Assembly: GCF_018688455.1 (NCBI RefSeq)
Contig: NZ_CP061319.1
Location: 744,001 to 808,000 of the forward strand
Source of the DNA: Polynucleobacter sp. AM-7D1
Lineage (GTDB): Bacteria > Pseudomonadota > Gammaproteobacteria > Burkholderiales > Burkholderiaceae
DNA length: 64,000 nt
Direction: 5' to 3'
Part shown: positions 49,141 to 56,843 of the stretch, one piece after another
Position numbering within the stretch: the first letter of the stretch is position 1
How the letters are laid out: the number at the start of each line of letters is the position of its first letter
The notes under the pieces: generated by a model
The model's database searches: none
What the model was told of the DNA's origin: nothing
Seen by the model: the letters and a program-made list of their open reading frames with translations, nothing else
Program-made: the position numbers and the translations under genes

Positions 49141-49174
49141 ATGTAATAAAAATGTCATACTCTTGGGATACAAA
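49141..49174 (+). promoter_or_regulatory. PhoB box and -10 before ppk2
   Basis: ATGTAAT AAAA ATGTCAT (49141-49158) matches the PhoB-box pattern; TACAAA (49169-49174) is a 4-of-6 -10 after 10 bases, the same spacing as at pstS and ppx. The box begins 8 bases after olsA and lies 40 bases before the ppk2 ATG. Confidence 0.65.
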
Positions 49175-49197
49175 GATAAAAAGCCTTAGAGGAATAA

Positions 49198-50103
49198 ATG
49201 ACGTCAAAGCATAAGGAGATGGCCGAGTGGTATCGGCGCGCTCAAGAAGAAATTCTAGATAGTATGGATGAAGAGCTCGAAATGGAGCTCGATGATGATC
49301 GCCTCTCGCAAGATGGTGGTAGTGGCTCAGTTATCCCTCGAAATGTTTACTTTAAAGAATTATTTCGTCTGCAAGGCGAGCTGGTGAAGCTTCAAGACTG
49401 GGTTGTGGAGAATAAGCTTAAAGTTGCTGTTTTATTTGAAGGGCGTGATTCTGCTGGTAAGGGTGGTGCGATTAAGAGGATTACCCAGCGACTTAACCCG
49501 CGGGTTTGTAAGGTAGTTGCCCTTACTGCACCAAGTGAGCGTGAAAAGACCCAATGGTATTTTCAGCGTTATGTGTCCAATTTACCCGCAGGCGGTGAGA
49601 TCGTTTTATTTGACCGTAGTTGGTATAACCGTGCTGGCGTTGAGAAGGTCATGGGTTTTTGTACGGATGCTGAGTACGAAGAGTTTTTACGTACAGTCCC
49701 AGAATTTGAGCGGATGATTATTCGTTCTGGAATTATTCTCATCAAATACTGGTTCTCTATTTCTGATGATGAGCAATACAACCGTTTTATGATGCGCATT
49801 CATGATCCACTGAAACAGTGGAAGCTCAGCCCAATGGATTTGGATGCTCGTCGCCTTTGGGAAGCGTATACCAAGGCTAAAGAAACCATGCTCGAGAGAA
49901 CCAACATTCCCGAGGCTCCTTGGTGGGTGGTGGCGGCTAATGATAAGAAAAAAGCGCGACTTAACTGTATCTCGCATCTTTTAGATCAGATTCCTTATCG
50001 GGAGATCGATCATCCAGTGATTACCTTGCCAGAGCGAGTTCATAACCCCGATTACCTCCGAGGTCCAGTCCCTAAGAGTATGTACGTCCCAGAGATTTAC
50101 TAA
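49198..50103 (+). CDS. ppk2: Polyphosphate kinase 2 (PPK2)
   Basis: Transfers phosphate between polyphosphate and nucleotides (usually ADP or GDP), cytoplasm. 301 residues. An acidic N-terminal 45 residues (Glu/Asp-rich) precede the PPK2 core. Walker A is FEGRDSAGKGGAIKRI near residue 80, followed by RTQWYF-like KTQWYFQRYVSNLPAGGE, Walker B LFDRSWYNRAGVEKVMGFC near residue 137 and lid residues DPLKQWKLSP near residue 203. ATG 49198 with AGAGGAATAA upstream. Preceded by a Pho box. Confidence 0.93.
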   Translation: MTSKHKEMAEWYRRAQEEILDSMDEELEMELDDDRLSQDGGSGSVIPRNVYFKELFRLQGELVKLQDWVVENKLKVAVLFEGRDSAGKGGAIKRITQRLNPRVCKVVALTAPSEREKTQWYFQRYVSNLPAGGEIVLFDRSWYNRAGVEKVMGFCTDAEYEEFLRTVPEFERMIIRSGIILIKYWFSISDDEQYNRFMMRIHDPLKQWKLSPMDLDARRLWEAYTKAKETMLERTNIPEAPWWVVAANDKKKARLNCISHLLDQIPYREIDHPVITLPERVHNPDYLRGPVPKSMYVPEIY

Positions 50104-50154
50104 TTTTTTCTGGACGGTGTTAATCTCTCATTACTAATGAGTGGGAGATAAACC

Positions 50155-50982
50155 TTGAAATCAAAGCTAGAGATAACGAATCGGGAATTCAAGCTCCTGA
50201 TCAAGCCTCAGGGTCTTGATAGGCGTAGCAGAATTACTGCGCTAAGCGATCAGATTCTCAATTTCTGCAAGAAAAATAAGGTCGATTTTTTCCATCTAGA
50301 TAATGCGCAAACAGGCTTGCGTAGCATTTATTTTTACGATACCCCAGGTGAGGATTTCCGTAGAAATAATATTATTCTGCGGGTGCGTGAGTCCAGGCAA
50401 AATATCTGGGTTGATGACTGGTGTGAGGTCACTCTAAAGTGCCGCACAGGAGATATAGGTCAGTCGAACCAATTTAATCCTGCCCCCAAAAAGTCGATCA
50501 AATCGCGCCTACGCCTCAAAGAAGAAATTCTACGGGGAGATGCAATTGGATCAACAAGATCTATTTATTCCAACAACGCAATTCTCGATGCGGTACCACT
50601 AGATAGTCTTTTTGAGCGATCCTTATCTAGTGTTATTAAATTTTTCCCTGGCCTGGCTAAGCTGCCCATTGATAAGAAGAAGCCGCTTCGTATTGTTGGT
50701 GGAAGTACTAATAAAATATTAGAAGCTTGTTTACCACTTGGCAATTTAGTTTTTGGTGATGGTGTTCAGGCCCATTGTGAAATCGCAATCTGGATGAGAA
50801 GTGTTGGCGATCCGATTGTTGGTGAGTTGGCATTTTCCTATCGCGTTAACGATGCCAATAGGAAGCAAGCTAAGGCACATAAGCGTGCTGATAAGTTCTT
50901 CAAAAAACTCCAAATCGAACTTGCGAACTGGTTGGAAATAGGTAGCACTAAAACTGCTTTGGTTTATGGAAAGCCAGAATAG
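50155..50982 (+). CDS. CYTH / triphosphate-tunnel-like protein
   Basis: 275-residue protein with the outline of a CYTH (triphosphate tunnel) domain. The beta-strand 1 region is NREFKLLIKP near residue 9 (one Glu of the ExExK motif is Asn). It continues with IYFYDTPGEDFRRNNIILRV near residue 60, WCEVTLKCR near residue 93, RLRLKEEI near residue 118, and later HCEIAIWM and VGELAFSY, alternating charged residues into a tunnel. The family handles triphosphates and polyphosphates. TTG start 50155, preceded by GGGAGAT. Directly follows ppk2 by 51 bases and precedes the chromate transporter pair by 2 bases. Assignment is by pattern only. Confidence 0.6.
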   Translation: MKSKLEITNREFKLLIKPQGLDRRSRITALSDQILNFCKKNKVDFFHLDNAQTGLRSIYFYDTPGEDFRRNNIILRVRESRQNIWVDDWCEVTLKCRTGDIGQSNQFNPAPKKSIKSRLRLKEEILRGDAIGSTRSIYSNNAILDAVPLDSLFERSLSSVIKFFPGLAKLPIDKKKPLRIVGGSTNKILEACLPLGNLVFGDGVQAHCEIAIWMRSVGDPIVGELAFSYRVNDANRKQAKAHKRADKFFKKLQIELANWLEIGSTKTALVYGKPE

Positions 50983-50984
50983 TA

Positions 50985-51551
50985 ATGGGTTCAGATATTG
51001 AGGGCGTTCATGCTGAAATGCCGAGTCTAAAAGATCTCTTTATACAATTTTTCATCATTGGAGCGGTTAGCTTTGGTGGTGGGATTATTGCCTATGAGCG
51101 GATCTTATTGGTTGAGAAACGTAAGTGGCTTTCCGCAGATGAATTTATGGCCTACCTGGCCATTAGTCAAACGATGCCAGGTCTCAATTCTGTAAACCTC
51201 GCAGTGATCTCTGGCGACCATTTGCGTGGTGCCTCGGGTGCAATTACTGCAACCATAGGTCTCATTCTGCCGGGATCAATCTTTGTATTAGCAGTAGGCA
51301 TCATCTATGCGAGTGCTGCAGATCATCCCTTGGTTAACTATGTGCTGGCAGGCATTGCTGCTGCAGCTACTGGACTCTTGGCTGCCATCACTTACAAGAT
51401 TGGCAGTGATCATTGGAGACACATGCAATCTTTGCTCATTATTATTTGCACCTTTTTATTAATGAGTATTGCCAAATTATCTTTACCCTATGTCATTTTG
51501 ATTATGGCGCCGATTTCTCTGTACTTATATCGGCCGAGTAAAAAAGTATGA
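50985..51551 (+). CDS. Chromate transporter, first half (CHR family)
   Basis: Inner-membrane anion transporter of the short CHR type, 188 residues. The family pattern SFGGGIIAYERI near residue 29 and AISQTMPGLNSVNLAVISGD near residue 60 is clear, followed by several helices. It works as a heteropair with the next gene; the two overlap by 4 bases (ATGA). Exports chromate in known cases, but many are sulfate-like anion carriers of unknown role. ATG 50985, or ATG twelve codons in. Confidence 0.88.
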   Translation: MGSDIEGVHAEMPSLKDLFIQFFIIGAVSFGGGIIAYERILLVEKRKWLSADEFMAYLAISQTMPGLNSVNLAVISGDHLRGASGAITATIGLILPGSIFVLAVGIIYASAADHPLVNYVLAGIAAAATGLLAAITYKIGSDHWRHMQSLLIIICTFLLMSIAKLSLPYVILIMAPISLYLYRPSKKV

Positions 51552-52075
51552 GTGCATTAATTCATTTGGCTTTGAGCTTTGCCTTGCTATCGATTTTGGC
51601 GGTTGGCGGAGGCACTGCCGTATTACCAGAGATGCAAACAGTCTTAGCGCAGCAGTTTGGCGTTAACCATACTCAATTCGTTCATATATACAGTATTGGT
51701 CAGCTAGCACCAGGACCGAATATGTTGATGGTCCTGGTGATTGGCTATCAAATTGCGGGACTACTGGGAGCAGGGGTTGTATTACTCTCCTTTTTCTTGC
51801 CGTCGAGCTTCTTGTGTTTCTATGTTGGCCGCCTGTGGAATCGCTTTGGTGAAAATCCTTGGAGGCGTTCCATTCAAAACGCATTGGAGCCGATTTCAAT
51901 TGGCCTAATGGCTTCTGGCGTTTATGCCGTGGGCAAAGCTTCTATCGCGGGAGGTGTGACTGCGGCGCTTGCACTGGTGACCCTCTACCTTATCCTCAGA
52001 ACCAAGATTAATCCAGTATTAGTCATTCTTGGCTCCGGAGGATTGGGTGCTCTACTGATGGCTTACCTAAAATAG
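51548..52075 (+). CDS. Chromate transporter, second half (CHR family)
   Basis: 175-residue partner of the preceding gene, with AVGGGTAVLPEMQTVLAQQF near residue 18 and SIGQLAPGPNMLMVLVIGY near residue 50, the CHR second-half version. About six helices. Converges on the TonB receptor gene with 8 bases between stops. Confidence 0.88.
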   Translation: MSALIHLALSFALLSILAVGGGTAVLPEMQTVLAQQFGVNHTQFVHIYSIGQLAPGPNMLMVLVIGYQIAGLLGAGVVLLSFFLPSSFLCFYVGRLWNRFGENPWRRSIQNALEPISIGLMASGVYAVGKASIAGGVTAALALVTLYLILRTKINPVLVILGSGGLGALLMAYLK

Positions 52076-52083
52076 TCTAAAGC

Positions 52084-54165
52084 TTAGAAAGTTCCTCGCA
52101 AGCCAACCATGAGACTTCTGCCTGGTTGCGGAGCGAAGAGTCTCACAGCCATTGGTGTAGTGGCATATCGAATTTGCTCATTAAGCAAGTTCTTCAAATT
52201 CATATACACAGTCCAATTTACATCCTTAATCTTCTCTGTATAGGAGATGCCTGCATTCAAGAGGTTATAACTTGGCGCAGGACCGATTTCCCAACTAGCT
52301 AATTTATTCTGTTGATAGCTATAGATATAAGTTGCATTGGTGAGCCAACCATTTCGTTGATGGGCCAGTTCTGCACCTAAACGTGGAGCAGGCTGTAAGG
52401 GTAAATTGCCACCCGCATCAAAAGTACCTTGAGAAGCATCGCCAAAGATGCGCCCTCCAATACCATGTTGTCGCCAGTTATAGGTTAGTTCACCTTCAAT
52501 ACCTTTGATGGTCGCCGCTGCTTGTTGTGCAACTACTACTGAGAAGTTTTCGGCATCAGGAACTGTTTGACCAGTGTAGTAGCCATAGATGTAATTATTA
52601 AATCGGTTAGCATAAACGCTGGCCTTAGCCCGCATCAAACCGCTAGTTTTTTGAATATTGAATTCCAGGTTGTGTGAAGTTTCTTTATTGAGATTGGGGT
52701 TGCCAATATCAAATGTTGCCGTAGATTCATGTGCACCATAAGAGTAAAGTTCTTGTGCACTAGGCGCACGCTGAGAAACGGTATAGGCAACACCGGCGCC
52801 ATGACCTTGCATAAAGTTCCACAAGCCACCAGCAGAGTAAGACATTAAATTAAAGCTACGATTTTCTAATGTGATACTAGGCATTGTTCCTGTATTCGGA
52901 GTTATGCTGTCATCCAATGCTGTTCCCAAGTTAGGTTTCTGTGCCACATTGTTGTAGCGCAGACCCAAATTACCTTGCAAGGAATTCCATTTACCTTCCT
53001 CAATCCAAAATAGGGCATTCGAATTCGTTTTTGTTGGCGGCACAATTGCGTAGCTTCCAGAGCCAACTTCAGTTGCGTTGAGTGAGGCTGCAGAAACTTG
53101 TGCCCCGAAGGTGCCTTTCCAGCCTGCAATGAGCTTATGAGCAAGTTCAAAACGCGCTTCATTAGCAATGTTCTTCCAGAGCGAGGCCGCAACTCCTTCT
53201 GCATTAAATTCGGTATGGTTGTAATTGGAATTGGCTGCACTAAATTTAAATGATGAGAAGCCCGCAAATGGATCGCGTGTCTGATGCTGTAAGTCGTAGC
53301 GATTTTGTGACTGATTAATTGAGCCACCTTCAGGTGTTGGAATGCCGTAATTGTTATTCAGGCGCTCAACAGAAACACCGGTATAGCCGTTCTGACCAAT
53401 ATAAGAAACGCCAACACCTAAATTATTTTGGTTGCTAAAGGAGTTAGGTAGTTTTCCAGAATATGGAACACTTTGCGGCTCTCCTGGATTGATCGACCAT
53501 TCTTGGTTGGGTCCGCCTTGATTTGCGTAACCTGGAATGCGATAGTCATTGGCATTATTAATGGCAGTATCTACGTGTACCGCAACTGAACCAAATGCGC
53601 CGTCTACTTCAACGGCACCAGCCCTACCGTTATTCACTGTCTCATAACTGGTATTAATTGCACCTGTTGCTCTATCGGGTAAGTTGGTCAGGATTCGATC
53701 ATTCACTACGTTAACAAGTCCTCCGCTTGAGCCTGAGCCGTAGAGTAGGGCAGCTGCACCACGCAAAATCTCCACTTGATGGGCATTTTGCATATTGTTT
53801 CCAACGGCATGGTCTTGAGAAATATTCGAGACATCGCCTACTGATAATCCATTTTGCAAAATCTGGACACGAGCACCCTCAAGTCCACGAATAACTGGGC
53901 GAGATGATCCTGCTCCATAGCCTGTTGCTGATACACCTAATTCATTGGCAAGTGTGGCGCCCAAAGTAGTGCCTAATTTATTAAGCAGTTCATCACCTTG
54001 CAAAATTTTGGTAGGCGTCAAAATACTTTGTGTAGCCTCTTGAGACCCTGTGGCAGTAATTTCAAAGGAGGGTTCTGATTGAGCTAAAGCAGCAGTACTA
54101 ATTAATCCCGATACTAAAACGTAGATCAGTTTTTGTTTAGCCAATGGCTTACTGATTTGATTCAT
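52084..54165 (-). CDS. TonB-dependent outer-membrane receptor, ZnuD-like
   Basis: Outer-membrane metal or metallophore receptor, 693 residues. From ATG 54165 (AAGGAAAT upstream) there is a signal peptide cut after ALA (about residue 28). A plug domain follows with SSRPVIRGLEGARVQILQNG near residue 85 and VEILRGAAALLYGSGSSGGL near residue 130, then a 22-strand barrel ending in MVGLRGTF with terminal Phe. The plug closely resembles ZnuD-type zinc receptors. An in-frame ATG 39 bases upstream is less likely. Copper or other metals are alternatives. Confidence 0.9.
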   Translation of the reverse strand: MNQISKPLAKQKLIYVLVSGLISTAALAQSEPSFEITATGSQEATQSILTPTKILQGDELLNKLGTTLGATLANELGVSATGYGAGSSRPVIRGLEGARVQILQNGLSVGDVSNISQDHAVGNNMQNAHQVEILRGAAALLYGSGSSGGLVNVVNDRILTNLPDRATGAINTSYETVNNGRAGAVEVDGAFGSVAVHVDTAINNANDYRIPGYANQGGPNQEWSINPGEPQSVPYSGKLPNSFSNQNNLGVGVSYIGQNGYTGVSVERLNNNYGIPTPEGGSINQSQNRYDLQHQTRDPFAGFSSFKFSAANSNYNHTEFNAEGVAASLWKNIANEARFELAHKLIAGWKGTFGAQVSAASLNATEVGSGSYAIVPPTKTNSNALFWIEEGKWNSLQGNLGLRYNNVAQKPNLGTALDDSITPNTGTMPSITLENRSFNLMSYSAGGLWNFMQGHGAGVAYTVSQRAPSAQELYSYGAHESTATFDIGNPNLNKETSHNLEFNIQKTSGLMRAKASVYANRFNNYIYGYYTGQTVPDAENFSVVVAQQAAATIKGIEGELTYNWRQHGIGGRIFGDASQGTFDAGGNLPLQPAPRLGAELAHQRNGWLTNATYIYSYQQNKLASWEIGPAPSYNLLNAGISYTEKIKDVNWTVYMNLKNLLNEQIRYATTPMAVRLFAPQPGRSLMVGLRGTF

Positions 54166-54188
54166 GATATTTCCTTCAATCCTAATGC

Positions 54189-54209
54189 GCGCCACCGATC
54201 GCATGGCGC
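54189..54209. promoter_or_regulatory. Inverted repeat upstream of the TonB receptor
   Basis: GCGCCA (54189-54194) and TGGCGC (54204-54209) with a 9-base centre, 24 bases before the receptor start. It could be a metalloregulator site or an RNA hairpin in the leader. Confidence 0.35.
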
Positions 54210-54254
54210 AATAAATCTAGAGGCCAAACAATCTAGTTTGGCGTTATGGGCGAT

Positions 54255-54620
54255 TTATAGGATGAGGCTAGGCGGAGCCCTAGATTGATACAGGCCAACA
54301 TGAATGCGGGCTGGTAAAGATTCATTCGATGCCAACTGCACTTCATGCAAGAAGTTATTGGCAAGGAAAAGAGTAGGTTCTGAAACAGCGAACCCGGCAA
54401 GCGTAAGTGCATCGAGCAAATGGCAACTTGGCAAGTCATGACCAAGCGAAGGGGCTTGATCCACACAAGTCTGCTCAACACTTTGGTGATGGATCCCGGA
54501 GTGAGCAATACTATGGGCGAAGCCAATCCAGTGAGCGCCTAATAAGCTGGCAAGCAAAAAGCTCAGGGCGATCCATCCCCGGAAATGCTTGTTCAATCTG
54601 CTTATAAATAAGGCGTTCAT
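54255..54620 (-). CDS. Small membrane-anchored His/Cys protein, DUF2946-like
   Basis: 121-residue protein from ATG 54620. An N-terminal helix (residues 15-36) is followed by a His-rich part (HSIAHSGIHHQ near residue 36), Cys residues (TCVDQ, PSCHLLDAL) and a C-terminal RAPPSLIL. This overall plan resembles DUF2946 proteins found beside metal TonB receptors. It is upstream of, and in the same direction as, the receptor gene. The frame stays open further upstream, but that part is antisense to the tRNA-Pro gene and not real. Confidence 0.6.
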   Translation of the reverse strand: MNALFISRLNKHFRGWIALSFLLASLLGAHWIGFAHSIAHSGIHHQSVEQTCVDQAPSLGHDLPSCHLLDALTLAGFAVSEPTLFLANNFLHEVQLASNESLPARIHVGLYQSRAPPSLIL

Positions 54621-54680
54621 GCACCGAATCTTACAGTATTTGCCCCAGTAGGCCATCTCAGTGTAGAATATCGTTTCCGT

Positions 54681-54757
54681 CGGAGTGTAGCGCAGCCTGG
54701 TAGCGCACCTGCTTTGGGAGCAGGGGGTCCAAGGTTCGAATCCTTGTACTCCGACCA
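54681..54757 (+). tRNA. tRNA-Pro (anticodon TGG)
   Basis: 77 bases including encoded CCA. Acceptor CGGAGTG pairs with TACTCCG (one G-T). The anticodon arm CCTGC-TTTGGGA-GCAGG gives TGG, and the T-loop is GGTTCGAATCC. Discriminator A. Confidence 0.95.
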
Positions 54758-54793
54758 CTTTTTCTTTGTATTAGTTTTCAGTCCCAGCACACA

Positions 54794-54870
<77 letters not shown>

Positions 54871-54900
54871 AATCTTCCTGTTCTACCCAGCTCTCTTGTT

Positions 54901-55278
54901 TTAAATCCCCATTTCAGCAAAAACTTCTTTGGCACATCTAAAGCTATCAATTGCAGCTGGTACGCCGCAGTAAATCGCAGCTTGCAAAAATACTTCCTGA
55001 ATATCTTCTTTGCTCAGACCATTATTAATTGCGCCCCTGACGTGAAGCTTGAGCTCATGCGGACGATTCAAGGCAGTGATCATCGACAGATTAATGATGC
55101 TTCTGGTTCTGCGGTCTAAGCCAGGGCGATTCCAAATTTCATTCCAGCAATATTCGGTCACCAACTCTTGCATCGGCATATTGAACGCATCGGCATTCTT
55201 GATGGAGTTATCTACATACTCTGCACCCAGCACTTCGCGGCGAGTCTTAAGTCCTTTTTCAAATGCTTCTTTATTCAC
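54901..55278 (-). CDS. Carboxymuconolactone decarboxylase family protein
   Basis: About 125 residues from GTG 55278, chosen because AAGGAG lies just upstream. An upstream ATG at 55317 lacks such a site. The sequence tracks 4-carboxymuconolactone decarboxylase (PcaC): GLDRRTRSIINLSMITALNR and PHELKLHVRGAINNGLSKED in the middle, then AIYCGVPAAIDSFRCAKEVF near the end. No protocatechuate genes are nearby, so it may be a PcaC-like protein with another role. Confidence 0.82.
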   Translation of the reverse strand: MNKEAFEKGLKTRREVLGAEYVDNSIKNADAFNMPMQELVTEYCWNEIWNRPGLDRRTRSIINLSMITALNRPHELKLHVRGAINNGLSKEDIQEVFLQAAIYCGVPAAIDSFRCAKEVFAEMGI

Positions 55279-55363
55279 ATTGGTCTCCTTTTGTGGGATG
55301 TATTTAATAGATTCCATATATTGCCACTATTCATGTTTTACTGTTTAGCCTAGAATGGTTTGC

Positions 55364-55741
55364 ATGAAAATCTCCCGCCTGTTTTCCATCGCCATCTTAT
55401 CTTTTGCTGTTTTTATGATCGGTGCATGTACTGTTGACAAGCTCGAAGCAAGATTGCAGGCCGATCCTGAATGTAAACCCATCATGAACGCCAAGACCGG
55501 CGCCTTAATGCCTTGCCCTGGAAGTGATAAGCAATTTTATAAATCGATTCCGGCCTTAAATACAACTGCACCAAAAGTGAATCAGGGCACTGAGGCTCAA
55601 ACATCTAAAGCAACTACAAGTCCATCATCAACTTCTACATCAAGACCCACTTCAGCACCAAAGGCCGCTACTGCACCAGTTGAGTGCAAGCCACAACTCC
55701 ATCAAAAGTCTGGCAGCCTCATGCCTTGCCCAGCACCCTAG
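55364..55741 (+). CDS. Small lipoprotein with duplicated ECKP...LMPCP motif
   Basis: 125-residue predicted lipoprotein from ATG 55364, lipobox FMIGAC with Cys22. After the signal, ECKPIMNAKTGALMPCP (residues 36-52) is echoed by ECKPQLHQKSGSLMPCP near the C-terminus (residues 107-123). A Thr/Ser/Pro-rich linker of about 45 residues lies between. Paired cysteines could form disulfides in the periplasm. No family recognised. Confidence 0.65.
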   Translation: MKISRLFSIAILSFAVFMIGACTVDKLEARLQADPECKPIMNAKTGALMPCPGSDKQFYKSIPALNTTAPKVNQGTEAQTSKATTSPSSTSTSRPTSAPKAATAPVECKPQLHQKSGSLMPCPAP

Positions 55742-55832
55742 GGTGGTGTGGGTCACAGTCTTGAATGAGGCGTATGAACAGTTCAACTAGCCTAAGAGCT
55801 AATCCACATCAAATCACGCATCGGATCCAAAA

Positions 55833-56519
55833 ATGAAAAAATTAGGTGCTTTAGTTGTAGCAATTTCTACAGCCACTTTATTGGCAGCATGTAGTAACAC
55901 TCCTAAGTTAGCAAGTCAGCCAATGCCAAAGTCTGGCTTCTTGCCAAATTATTCTGTGCTGGTGCCAATGGCTACGTCTGAAGTCGATACCCGTATTTGG
56001 AGATATCGCAAGGCGGGTGTAAATCCTGGTGCATACACTGCAGTAATTTTGGACCCAATTTATTTAAATCAGAATGCTACTAAAGAAATTTCACCAGAGG
56101 TGATTAATCAGGCGCAGATCGCATTACAGGATTCAATGGTCAGCGCAGTGAACAGTCGCGGAAATATCAAGATCGTAAATCAGCCTGGTCCAGGTGTAGC
56201 GCGTATCTCTGTTGGTATTACTGGGGCAGAAAGTTCGGCTGATAGTTTGCAGCCGTGGAATTTCACGCCGATTGGCTTGGCCATGAATGCGGCTGCTTAT
56301 GCCGGTGGCATGAACTCTAAAACTCCAGCAATGCTAGTGGAGAGCAAGATTACTGATAGTCAAACCAAAGATGTGATTGGTGAAGGTTTGGTAACAATTC
56401 AGGGAGAGTCTTTCCGAACTGGCGGAGGTTCCGTTGAATCATTTGTCGCTATGGCCAAAAAGGTGGTGAAGGTGGCTATGGAAACCTCTGCCGATCCAAG
56501 AGCTACTGCGGCTAAATAA
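55833..56519 (+). CDS. DUF3313 family lipoprotein
   Basis: 228-residue predicted lipoprotein, lipobox TLLAAC with Cys20. The body has SGFLPNYSVLVP near residue 34, AVILDPIYL near residue 70 and a Gly-rich middle (GLAMNAAAYAGGM). It matches DUF3313, outer-membrane-associated proteins of unknown function. Followed 7 bases later by the EF-hand gene. Confidence 0.8.
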   Translation: MKKLGALVVAISTATLLAACSNTPKLASQPMPKSGFLPNYSVLVPMATSEVDTRIWRYRKAGVNPGAYTAVILDPIYLNQNATKEISPEVINQAQIALQDSMVSAVNSRGNIKIVNQPGPGVARISVGITGAESSADSLQPWNFTPIGLAMNAAAYAGGMNSKTPAMLVESKITDSQTKDVIGEGLVTIQGESFRTGGGSVESFVAMAKKVVKVAMETSADPRATAAK

Positions 56520-56526
56520 ATTACGG

Positions 56527-56790
56527 ATGCGAGCTTTCATTTCTAATTTTGGCCTCATCGGCGCGGCAGTATTCATTTTCATTGCAACTCCTGTGTATGC
56601 TGATGAGGCATCACGTAATAAAGAGATTCAAGAGCGTTTTTCTCAATGTGATGTCAATCGAGATGGCAAACTTACTCTTAATGAGGCTAAGGGGTGTATG
56701 CCTCGAGTCTACGATCATTTCAGTAGAATTGATGAGCAGAATAAAGGCTATGTTACGGTTGCTCAGATTGAGGCAATGGCCGCTAGGTAA
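56527..56790 (+). CDS. Small secreted EF-hand protein
   Basis: 87 residues with a signal peptide ending ATPVYA. One clear calcium-binding EF-hand loop, DVNRDGKLTLNE (Asp/Asn/Asp at positions 1, 3 and 5 and Glu at 12), starts near residue 39. A degenerate second hand, RIDEQNKGYVTVAQIEA, follows. Probably periplasmic and co-transcribed with the DUF3313 gene; a terminator follows. Confidence 0.75.
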   Translation: MRAFISNFGLIGAAVFIFIATPVYADEASRNKEIQERFSQCDVNRDGKLTLNEAKGCMPRVYDHFSRIDEQNKGYVTVAQIEAMAAR

Positions 56791-56809
56791 TTAGATTGAT
56801 AGAATGAAA

Positions 56810-56833
56810 GGGCCTCAGATGAGGCTCTTTTTT
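56810..56833 (+). terminator. Terminator after the EF-hand gene
   Basis: Stem gggcctc (56810-56816) / gaggctc (56821-56827) with one G-T pair, 4-base loop, then six T (56828-56833). Good Rho-independent terminator. Confidence 0.85.
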
Positions 56834-56843
56834 ATTGGAGTAG

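Noticed and set aside
54621..54758. Extended reading frame upstream of the small His/Cys protein, beginning MVGVQGFEPWTPC
   Set aside because: This is the antisense of the tRNA-Pro gene, a well-known false translation. The gene is taken to start at 54620.
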